DNA of 8,127 nt from assembly GCA_947307005.1 (NCBI GenBank), contig CAMZHY010000148.1, positions 1 through 8,127 of the forward strand, in the 5' to 3' direction. Of the stretch, positions 1-5,774 are shown in pieces; position 1 is the first letter of the stretch, and each line of letters opens with the position of its first letter. This DNA is from an uncultured Planctomycetaceae bacterium (GTDB lineage: Bacteria; Planctomycetota; Planctomycetia; Pirellulales; Thermoguttaceae). The position numbers were made by a program, and so were the translations under genes. The notes beneath the pieces were generated by a model. That model ran no database searches. It was not told where the DNA came from and saw only the letters and a list, made by a program, of their open reading frames with translations.

Positions 1-271
1 ACGACGTTGTTTGAATTGAGATTTTGTTCAAATTACGGACAATACTTCCTGCGGTTTCACCCTGAAACGTCATATTTTACCGCGTCGTCGGCTTTTGCGG
101 CGACTGATTTTTGCGTGTAACGCCTTGAAGTTTTTGAGTAGCCTAACAATAGCCTTTTGCCGTTGAGAGCGTCAAAGCGTTTCGGATTAAGTTTCCTCAG
201 ATAGGGATTGTTATTGCTTCTTACGCGCGCGGGGACGGTTGTTTTTTTAACGAGATGACGGCGAGTAACCC
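1..271. other. Left-edge region without a convincing gene
   Basis: This stretch lies upstream of the glycosyltransferase gene. Plus-strand frame 1 is open from the window edge to a TAA at 118-120 (39 codons) and could be the tail of an upstream gene. An open run of that length is not surprising by chance, its predicted peptide resembles nothing I recognise, and a terminator-like hairpin falls inside it before the stop. No clear sigma70 promoter stands out for the glycosyltransferase; TTGAGA at 163-168 has only a poor -10 partner (GATTAA near 185). The region probably holds the end of an upstream transcript and the leader of the glycosyltransferase unit. Confidence 0.4.
84..112 (+). terminator. 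Possible intrinsic terminator of an upstream transcript
   Basis: The arms GTCGTCG (84-90) and CGGCGAC (98-104) pair over 7 bp, with one G-T wobble, around the 7-base loop GCTTTTG. The sequence TGATTTTT follows at 105-112. The stem is short and the T-run is interrupted, so this is a modest candidate. It would end a transcript that enters from the left of the window. Confidence 0.35.
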
Positions 272-1222
272 ATGATTAGCGTCATTGTGCCCGTATTCAA
301 AACGGAGAAATATCTCGTTCAGTGTATCGAGAGCGTTTTGAGTCAGACGTATCGTGATTTGGAATTAATCCTTGTGGACGACGGTTCTCCCGACCGTTGC
401 GGCGAGATATGCGACAGATACGCGGCGCAAGACGATAGGGTTAAGGTTGTTCATCAAGCGAACGGAGGATATTCGGCCGCAAGAAACGCCGGGCTTGACC
501 TTGCTTCCGGCGAATATCTGACGTTTGTCGACAGCGACGATTATCTCCATGAAGAAGCTCTTGACGTCCTTTATCGTTCCCTAGTTGAGAACAACGCGGA
601 TTTTTCCATGTGTTGTTATGAAATGGTTAGCGAAACCGGCGAAGCGCTTTCCCCGCCTCCCTCGTACGATTTTAGAAGCGGCGTATTCCAAGGTCGGGAA
701 GTTCTCCGGAAGTGGAAGTATTTTCCGGTAATCTATATTGTTCCTTGGAATAAGCTATTTAAAAGAGAACTGTTTTCAGATATAAGATTTCCGCTTAATA
801 AGTGTCACGAGGACAACTTTGTTCTTTATAAGATCTTTTATAAGAGTTCGATCATAGTCGGCGTTCCAAGGGGGCTTTATTATTATCGGCAAAACACAAA
901 GGGGTTTATGGCGTTAGGCGTTACGTTAGAAAAGAGCCTTTGTTATCTTGAAGCGTTAATTGAAAGAATGTATTTTTATGAAAACCATGGTTTGAGCGAG
1001 ACGTCCGAGGGACTGGCGATTCATTTAATGGATACATACTTCGAACTACAATCCCGTTTTTCTTTAGTCGATCCCGTTGATGTGGAACGGGCTCGCGCAA
1101 TCAAAAAGAAGACGAGATTTTTCATTTACAAATATAAGAAATATTTTACGTTGAAGGAATTGTTGCGTTTTGAAACGCCAAGGCTTTTCGAGGTTTTGAG
1201 TTCTGTAAAAAATGGACGATAG
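272..1222 (+). CDS. Family 2 glycosyltransferase (GT-A fold)
   Basis: This 316-residue protein very probably transfers a sugar from a nucleotide-sugar donor during synthesis of a surface polysaccharide or other glycan at the cytoplasmic side of the membrane. The GT2 signature is clear. Residues 2-8 (ISVIVPV) form the first strand, L34-VDDGSPD is the donor-binding loop, GGYSAARNAGL (65-75) follows, and V86-DSDD contains the metal-binding DxD (D87-S-D89). PWNKLFKR (158-165) and HED (179-181) are the usual downstream GT2 motifs, with the ED pair as candidate catalytic base region. There is no transmembrane segment, so it is cytosolic or peripheral. The ATG at 272 starts exactly at the conserved N-terminal strand; only a weak GAG sits 6 bases upstream. 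It lies 90 bases before the membrane-protein gene, probably in one unit. Donor and acceptor cannot be read from the sequence. Codon use is AT-richer (TTA, ATA, AAA) than in the hydrolase genes, so acquisition by transfer is possible. Confidence 0.93.
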   Translation: MISVIVPVFKTEKYLVQCIESVLSQTYRDLELILVDDGSPDRCGEICDRYAAQDDRVKVVHQANGGYSAARNAGLDLASGEYLTFVDSDDYLHEEALDVLYRSLVENNADFSMCCYEMVSETGEALSPPPSYDFRSGVFQGREVLRKWKYFPVIYIVPWNKLFKRELFSDIRFPLNKCHEDNFVLYKIFYKSSIIVGVPRGLYYYRQNTKGFMALGVTLEKSLCYLEALIERMYFYENHGLSETSEGLAIHLMDTYFELQSRFSLVDPVDVERARAIKKKTRFFIYKYKKYFTLKELLRFETPRLFEVLSSVKNGR

Positions 1223-1297
1223 GCGGTTAAGGCTTTTAGAGAGCGACCATTGCTTATAATAAGAGACTACGTTCAATTCGCGTCTTGCCGTTATTTT

Positions 1298-1301
1298 AGG
1301 A
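1298..1301 (+). promoter_or_regulatory. Ribosome binding site selecting the ATG at 1313
   Basis: AGGA lies 11 bases before the ATG at 1313. The frame stays open upstream to a TTG at 1250, but that TTG has no Shine-Dalgarno sequence and the extra 21 residues look non-conserved and unstructured. The ATG is therefore the preferred start, although the spacing is slightly long. Confidence 0.45.
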
Positions 1302-1312
1302 ATGAGCGTCCT

Positions 1313-1993
1313 ATGAACTTGAGAAGGAACAGGAGCGCCGATCTGAAGCGTTTGCTTTGCGAGACGCCTTTCTTTCTGATCAGGGGAACGCCCGCCTTTT
1401 GCATTCTATCGCTCGCGGCGCTCGCGTATCTGACGATCGGCGCCGCGTCGTTTTTGCATGTGTTTTTCGGGCTCCTTGCCGACGATAACATTCTTCTCGG
1501 CGAGTCTGCTTCGCGGCTAAAGCTCTCTCTGCTTCTTCTGTTTCCGTGCCATTTCTTTCTGCTGGGCATTTTGAGATACGTTCTCAAGAGCGACGTCTAC
1601 GAGGCGCCTTACTTCGAGAAGATTTTTTCGGTTCGTCTCGCTCGTTTTCATCGGAAATATATTGAAAACAACGACTTTTGGGGGTTCTTAAATCACCTTG
1701 AAGGCGTCGTCATGCTTGAAATTTTCGGCTTTCTGTATTGTCTTTTCCCTATAGAACCGGGAAACAGCGGCGCTATGTTTTCTTTCGCCGACGCCTCGAT
1801 TCTCGGAAAGCTCTTTATCCTTTTGTTTTGTATTCCCGCGTTTATCCATTATACGTGGGCGTTTCCGTTAATGTTCTATTACTTGCTCAATCTTTTAGAT
1901 CAAATCGTCGACAATAGCGCCGAGCGTTTGGGCAATTATCTTTCGGGCTGGGAATATCGGCGCAGACAATTGGAAAATGAAGGGGCTAACTAG
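1313..1993 (+). CDS. Small multi-pass membrane protein of unknown function
   Basis: I do not recognise a family for this 226-residue protein. The N-terminus is basic (MNLRRNRSADLKR). Hydrophobic segments lie at about 27-55 (possibly one long or two short passes), 71-91, 133-147 and 164-195, giving about four membrane passes. A charged stretch at 92-128 (DVYEAPYFEK, RLARFHRKYIENNDF) sits between them, and the hydrophilic C-terminal tail (RLGNYLSGWEYRRRQLENE) carries several arginines. No enzymatic motif, lipobox or transporter signature is visible. It follows the glycosyltransferase on the same strand with no terminator between them, so a shared transcript and a role in the same surface-glycan process is reasonable but inferred. 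A longer form could start at TTG 1250 (247 residues). The gene ends 23 bases before a perfect hairpin terminator. Confidence 0.7.
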   Translation: MNLRRNRSADLKRLLCETPFFLIRGTPAFCILSLAALAYLTIGAASFLHVFFGLLADDNILLGESASRLKLSLLLLFPCHFFLLGILRYVLKSDVYEAPYFEKIFSVRLARFHRKYIENNDFWGFLNHLEGVVMLEIFGFLYCLFPIEPGNSGAMFSFADASILGKLFILLFCIPAFIHYTWAFPLMFYYLLNLLDQIVDNSAERLGNYLSGWEYRRRQLENEGAN

Positions 1994-2016
1994 CGGTCCC
2001 AAAGCGAGCGAAAAAG

Positions 2017-2045
2017 AAAGGGAGACGAGTCGTCGTCTCCCTTTT
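2017..2045. terminator. Bidirectional intrinsic terminator between convergent genes
   Basis: AAAGGGAGACGA (2017-2028) and TCGTCTCCCTTT (2033-2044) pair perfectly over 12 bp around the loop GTCG. T's follow on the plus strand (2042-2045). The A-rich run at 2011-2019 gives a U-tract on the minus strand. It sits 23 bases after the membrane-protein stop and 56 bases past the end of the minus-strand hydrolase, so it can terminate both. Confidence 0.88.
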
Positions 2046-2100
2046 GATGTTTAGGCCGCGGGGATCGTCGCCGCGTTGCGCGACGACAATCGCGTCGGGG

Positions 2101-4185
2101 TCAGTTCTTCTTCCAGATGAAGCGATAGTTGAAGCGTCTGTTCGGCGCCGTGTCGCCCGCGACGCAGAGGGAGATGGGATCCTTCATCTCCGTCGGGTTG
2201 TCGCTCCATTTATAGTCGAAGTTGACCGCGTCGCCGGTCGCGCCGAGGAGTTCGCGGGGAACCGCGACGGCGAGTCGATTCTTTTCGACGGCGTATTCGA
2301 GTTTCGCGACCTCTTGCCAGTCGCCGCCGTTAGGCGCGTTCTCGTCCGCGACCCAGCGGCAGAGCGTCGTTTGCGAACCGTCGACGACGTTCTTGTTGAT
2401 GAGAAAATCGTAGCCGAACCAGCCGGTTTTGTAATCCTGATCCGCGTTGACGAGGAGGAGCGCCCAGTTCGGGTCGGAGGAGGGGGTCAAGTCTTCGCGC
2501 GTCTCCGCGAGGAAATAGAGATTCTTCGCGTCGACGCCGACCTTACAGGTTACAAAGTCGTTGCGCCCCGTCGTATCGACGTAATGTTCGCCGCCGTAGC
2601 CCTTGGCGTCGCGGTGAACCGTGTCGCCGATCGTGTCGCGATATTCGACGTCGATCGCGTCCCACGCGCCGAGCGCGTTCTTAGCGGTTCCGTCGGCGAC
2701 AGAGACGAACCCGACGTTTTCCGGCGCCTTGCGGACGCCCTTGTAGCGGCGGACATTCTGAATCGTCTGCATGTAGTAGTTGTCGGTATAGCCGCCCTTC
2801 ATCGGTTGGATGCAACGGTTAAACTCCGCGTTGTACTGATCGACGAAGAAATACTGGGCGTTCTTGCCGCGACGCATGAAGTTGAGGGATTCGAGGGTTC
2901 CGGGCGTCTGATATTTCCCGGCGGTCCATTCGTTCCAGTCGTTGAGGTAAACGATCTGCGGATCGGCGGCGATCGCCTCGTCCCAACGATCCTGATAGTA
3001 AATACCGTATCCTTCGGGGTGTTCGACGGTCTTGCCGAGCCATGGGACGTAGGTCGGTTTGGGCATGTCGTGTTCGTCGAGTTCCGGCTCGCGTTTGTCG
3101 CGGGTCCAAGATTTGCCGATGAGACTCGACGGGTGCTGAGCGGGCGTGACGGCGGCTTCTTCGAGGACGCCGTTGTGACGCGAAACAAGGTCTTTGGGAT
3201 CCATCGCGGCGACGTCTTTGTTGCCGAGGTCATATCCGAAGGACCACGTGTCTTCCGTTCCGACGTAACGCTTTCCGTTCCACTTGTAATATCCCCACCA
3301 CATGCTGCGGAACGTGAAGAAGTTTTTGACTTCTTTCGTGTAGTCTTTGTAGTTCTCTTCGCAGTAGTCGGGATCCTGATAATGCGGGTTATTGGGGTTT
3401 GTTTTCGCGTCGGGGTCGTAGTTCGGGTTGGGCGAGACGTTTCCTGTGGAGTTGGCGTCGACGTCGGGCGTCGGATTGTAGAGGATCAGCGGCTTGCCCT
3501 CCCAGTAGAACCAGAGGTCTTGGAACTTGGGTTCTTTGTAATAACGCTCGTAAAGCTTTTGAACGACGGTAATCGCGGGACCGTTGAAGGACCAGAAGCA
3601 GAATTGGGGCGTCTGATTGCCTTCGGCGCGCATCTTTTCCATCGTCGAGAAGAGGACGTCCCATTCGTCCCAATAGTGAACGGCGTTCGTCACGTCGAGG
3701 ATGATGAGGTCGATTCCGGCGTCGACAAGTTCGGACATATCCTTTCGGATAACGTACTCGTCCTGGCTGAGGAAGTAGCCCGTCTCCGGCTCGCCCCAAT
3801 GGAACGAGCCCTGTCCATGCCACGCGGGGTGTTTGGCGTCGAGACGCGCTTCAGGGGCTTCGTTGAGGATTTTCGTGACGTCGCTCGTATAAGGATGCGG
3901 GAGATTGGCGAGATTCTGCGTGTGCCACGTGATGTAGATGATGCAGACGATTCGCTCGTGATCTTTCTTGACGTCGCCGACCTCGGCGTTCGTCGGGGTT
4001 GCGCGGTCGAGCGCGTCGACGGCGTACCACGTGTCGGAGTAGAGATCGCGCATGGACGTATCGGAGTCCGCCGCGAAGAGGGAGGAGGAAAGACCGGCGG
4101 CGCAGAGCGCGAGCGCGGAGAAGAAAGCGAGCCGGATTGCGGCGACGCCTGAGAAAAGACGGCGTGACTGTCTGACTTTTTTCAT
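2101..4185 (-). CDS. Secreted GH99-like / WbsX-like glycoside hydrolase with C-terminal CBM9-like domain
   Basis: This 694-residue protein is exported and probably acts on a polysaccharide in the periplasm or outside the cell. Residues 1-39 are a signal peptide: basic start MKKVRQSRR, hydrophobic core, and cleavage after SLFAA. The catalytic (beta/alpha)8-type region spans about 78-460. It shows IVCIIYITWHT (79-89), FHWGEPETGYFLSQDEYVIRK (within 128-148), GIDLIILDVTNA (157-168), WFYWEGKPLIL (225-235) and NDWNEW (415-420). The last matches the WNEW-type motif of GH99-like and WbsX-like proteins, which makes E419 a candidate catalytic residue. Residues about 500-694 form a beta-rich module (AWDAIDVEY, NLYFLAETRED, WALLLVNAD, NRLAVAVPRELL) like family 9 carbohydrate-binding domains. 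An Asn/Pro/Asp-rich insertion lies at about 238-285. The ATG has AGGA 8 bases upstream and its own promoter. Family membership is well supported; the substrate (alpha-mannoside or otherwise) is unknown. Confidence 0.88.
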   Translation of the reverse strand: MKKVRQSRRLFSGVAAIRLAFFSALALCAAGLSSSLFAADSDTSMRDLYSDTWYAVDALDRATPTNAEVGDVKKDHERIVCIIYITWHTQNLANLPHPYTSDVTKILNEAPEARLDAKHPAWHGQGSFHWGEPETGYFLSQDEYVIRKDMSELVDAGIDLIILDVTNAVHYWDEWDVLFSTMEKMRAEGNQTPQFCFWSFNGPAITVVQKLYERYYKEPKFQDLWFYWEGKPLILYNPTPDVDANSTGNVSPNPNYDPDAKTNPNNPHYQDPDYCEENYKDYTKEVKNFFTFRSMWWGYYKWNGKRYVGTEDTWSFGYDLGNKDVAAMDPKDLVSRHNGVLEEAAVTPAQHPSSLIGKSWTRDKREPELDEHDMPKPTYVPWLGKTVEHPEGYGIYYQDRWDEAIAADPQIVYLNDWNEWTAGKYQTPGTLESLNFMRRGKNAQYFFVDQYNAEFNRCIQPMKGGYTDNYYMQTIQNVRRYKGVRKAPENVGFVSVADGTAKNALGAWDAIDVEYRDTIGDTVHRDAKGYGGEHYVDTTGRNDFVTCKVGVDAKNLYFLAETREDLTPSSDPNWALLLVNADQDYKTGWFGYDFLINKNVVDGSQTTLCRWVADENAPNGGDWQEVAKLEYAVEKNRLAVAVPRELLGATGDAVNFDYKWSDNPTEMKDPISLCVAGDTAPNRRFNYRFIWKKN

Positions 4186-4193
4186 GAGTTGGT

Positions 4194-4197
4194 TCCT
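4194..4197 (-). promoter_or_regulatory. Ribosome binding site of the GH99-like gene
   Basis: On the minus strand AGGA sits 8 bases before the ATG at 4185. The spacing is good, and it places the start directly before the signal peptide. Confidence 0.75.
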
Positions 4198-4238
4198 ATA
4201 AGGGTGGGTGAATAAGGCGCGAAACCTTCCAGACGTCT

Positions 4239-4267
4239 ATTATGACGCCGAAGCTTTTTTGAGTCAA
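4239..4267 (-). promoter_or_regulatory. Sigma70-type promoter of the GH99-like gene
   Basis: Read on the minus strand, TTGACT (4262-4267) and CATAAT (4239-4244) are separated by exactly 17 bases. Each box matches the consensus at five of six positions. Transcription should begin near 4232, leaving a leader of about 45 bases that contains the AGGA ribosome site. The upstream side is T-rich on the minus strand, as in an UP element. The 11-base palindrome TTTGAGTCAAA (4258-4268) covers the -35 box, and AGACGTCT (4231-4238) directly follows the -10 box, so a repressor or activator could bind here. Confidence 0.75.
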
Positions 4268-4278
4268 ACGTCTTGAAG

Positions 4279-4310
4279 AAAAAAACCGCGCAGACGTTAA
4301 GATCGCGCGG
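4279..4310 (-). terminator. Minus-strand intrinsic terminator-like hairpin with no gene before it
   Basis: On the minus strand, CCGCGC (4310-4305) pairs with GCGCGG (4291-4286) across a 13-base loop and is followed directly by seven T's (4285-4279). It points the same way as the hydrolase gene and lies just upstream of that gene's promoter. It would stop a minus-strand transcript coming from the 4311-4660 region or antisense transcription from the sigma factor gene. The stem is short but GC-only. Confidence 0.45.
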
Positions 4311-4747
4311 AATCCCTGCAAACGCGACGTTCGTCAGAACGCGTCCTTTCCACCGCGTCGTTACAATCGTTTTAACAGACGGCGGAACGCGAAGAATTAT
4401 CGAGGCGTCGGTCTTTCTTCTGATTTGGACCGCGATCGTTTTTCGATATTGGCGACACGTAGACGGGGATATTGCCCGGTCGGTCGTTTTAACTGCGGCG
4501 ACGAACGTCGGCGCGAGGCGACGGAACGAAAAGGGAAGACTTATCGGTCGAATCGATAAAAAACTTTAGATAAAAAGCGCCGATTTTTTAGATTTCGAGG
4601 AAAGAAGAAGAGAAAATCGTCTTCCCTCGGATTGAAAATATTGGTAACGTCTCGTACCTATTTCACGTAATGGATTACGGGGCGTTTGCATTGGCGGGCG
4701 CCTTTTCCCGCTGCGTCTTGCGAGAGCGAGACGCGTATTTGGCGATT
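4311..4747. other. Intergenic stretch between hydrolase promoter and sigma factor gene
   Basis: I find no convincing protein gene here. A plus-strand frame of 98 codons (4273-4569) begins with TTG, has no ribosome site and overlaps the divergent hydrolase promoter. The minus strand has no ATG between 4281 and 4660. Small inverted repeats are present: TTATCG/CGATAA near 4540-4559, and a CGAGG/CCTCG pair at about 4596-4629 whose stem carries a bulge. The leader and promoter of the sigma factor gene must lie here. TTGAAA (4632-4637) is a possible -35 box, but the sequence 17 bases later (TACCTA) is a poor -10. Confidence 0.5.
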
Positions 4748-4751
4748 AGGA
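4748..4751 (+). promoter_or_regulatory. Ribosome binding site selecting the sigma factor start at 4760
   Basis: AGGA lies 8 bases before the ATG at 4760. The frame is open back to an ATG at 4670, but that one lacks a ribosome site, and the extra 30 residues do not resemble the N-terminus of this sigma family. Confidence 0.75.
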
Positions 4752-4759
4752 AAACGAGC

Positions 4760-5554
4760 ATGGAAGATCAGGCGACGGCAGTATTGACAGAAGCGGACCT
4801 TGCGTGGCGCGAAGCGTGGCGGGTCTACAAATCGAATCCGAACGATATCGAGACGCGCAACCGCCTCATCGAGCATTATATGCCGCTGGTGCGTCGTCGC
4901 GCGGAGCGCATTCGGACGAAATTGCCTCACGAAATCGAGTTGGACGATCTCATTTCCGCCGGTTCCGTCGGACTGATCGACGCGATTCGCGCGTTCGATC
5001 CGGATCGCGGCGTGAAGTTCGAGACGTTTTGCATCCCGCGCGTTCAGGGCGCGATGCTTGACGAACTCCGTTCGATGGACTGGGCGCCGCGCATGGTGCG
5101 CTCCAAGACGTCGAAACTCAACGAAGCGGACAAGATTCTCGTCGGCAAGTTCGGACGCCGTCCGACCGAAGAGGAACTCGCGAGCTTTCTGGAACTGCCC
5201 GTCGACGACGTTCGCCAGACGATGATTGACTCGAACCGAGTCAATATGTCGAGTCTCGATAAGAAATGGAACGACCCTTCCGGCGACGGCGACGTCTCCG
5301 AGGTCGACGTGCTGCCCGACAAGCGCAGTCAAGCGCCGATGGAACGCCTCGAGCGCGCCGAAATCGTCCGCAAATGCACCCAAGGGCTGACCCAGAAGGA
5401 AAAGATGATCATTATCCTCTACTATTACGAGGATATGACGATGAAGGAAATCGGCGCGACGCTCGAACTGAGCGAAAGCCGCGTCAGTCAGATGCACTCG
5501 GCGATCGTTAAACGAATGAAGAAACTCAATCGCGGCTATCAGTACGATTTCTGA
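4760..5554 (+). CDS. RNA polymerase sigma factor, FliA/WhiG family (sigma28-like)
   Basis: This 264-residue protein is a group 3 alternative sigma factor that directs core RNA polymerase to a dedicated promoter set. Region 2 spans about 36-114: IEHYMPLVRRRAERI, ELDDLISAGSVGLIDAIRAFDP for core binding, and VKFETFCIPRVQGAMLDELR for -10 recognition and melting. RSMDWAPRMVR (104-114) is the hallmark FliA/WhiG segment. Region 3 follows (about 115-165, with GRRPTEEELA). Region 4 (about 194-256) carries the helix-turn-helix MTMKEIGATLELSESRVSQMHS for -35 recognition. Region 1.1 is absent, as expected, and the length fits the family. In other bacteria this family controls flagella, chemotaxis or development; no such gene and no recognisable anti-sigma factor is nearby, so the regulon is unknown. 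The ATG at 4760 is chosen for its AGGA at 8 bases. The gene is transcribed alone and ends at a strong hairpin. Confidence 0.95.
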   Translation: MEDQATAVLTEADLAWREAWRVYKSNPNDIETRNRLIEHYMPLVRRRAERIRTKLPHEIELDDLISAGSVGLIDAIRAFDPDRGVKFETFCIPRVQGAMLDELRSMDWAPRMVRSKTSKLNEADKILVGKFGRRPTEEELASFLELPVDDVRQTMIDSNRVNMSSLDKKWNDPSGDGDVSEVDVLPDKRSQAPMERLERAEIVRKCTQGLTQKEKMIIILYYYEDMTMKEIGATLELSESRVSQMHSAIVKRMKKLNRGYQYDF

Positions 5555-5579
5555 TCGGCGGCGCTAGAAACGGTTTAGC

Positions 5580-5615
5580 AAAACTCCCTCGCGGATCGAT
5601 CCGCGGGGGAGTTTT
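5580..5615. terminator. Long hairpin terminator after the sigma factor gene
   Basis: A 36-base inverted repeat pairs AAAACTCCC (5580-5588) with GGGAGTTTT (5607-5615) around the CGCGGATC/GATCCGCG core, with a single T-G wobble. It is 25 bases after the sigma factor stop. The ends give TTTT on both strands, so it could also stop minus-strand transcripts from the lipoprotein gene 160 bases away. Confidence 0.88.
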
Positions 5616-5774
5616 CATTTGGGGGCGATTTATTTCTCAGCGCTTTGAAACGTCGCGTCCGAGCGATTTCCAGTCGTCGACCAAAGAACTGCGGAAGGTT
5701 AAAACTTCTCAGCCGCGCCGCGTAATGTCTTTAGAACTGGAGCGTCGCTCTGGACTGTCGCCGAATTCGCGGGA

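Noticed and set aside
1..120. The 39-codon left-edge open frame as the tail of an upstream gene
   Set aside because: It is too short to distinguish from chance, it has no recognisable motif, and a terminator-like hairpin lies inside it.
2044..4152. A 702-codon plus-strand open frame antisense to the whole GH99-like gene
   Set aside because: Its predicted product is a Val/Arg/Asp-rich run with no recognisable domain, it starts with TTG inside a terminator hairpin, and it has no ribosome site. The minus-strand frame has a signal peptide, known family motifs, promoter and ribosome site. The long antisense frame follows from the gene's codon bias.
4541..4560. A T-arm-like hairpin (7-base loop GTCGAAT in a 6-bp stem) suggesting a tRNA
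   Set aside because: No matching acceptor stem, anticodon arm or D arm is found upstream, so it is a chance inverted repeat.
4273..4569. A 98-codon plus-strand frame with a short hydrophobic stretch
   Set aside because: It starts with TTG, has no Shine-Dalgarno sequence, overlaps the minus-strand terminator hairpin and the flank of the divergent hydrolase promoter, and its peptide resembles no family.
4670..4759. A 30-residue N-terminal extension of the sigma factor
   Set aside because: The ATG at 4670 has no ribosome site, while the ATG at 4760 has AGGA at 8 bases and gives the usual family length.
4658..5497. A 279-codon minus-strand frame across the sigma factor gene
   Set aside because: It is the antisense shadow of an unmistakable FliA/WhiG sigma factor; the peptide is His/Arg/Asp-rich without domain structure.
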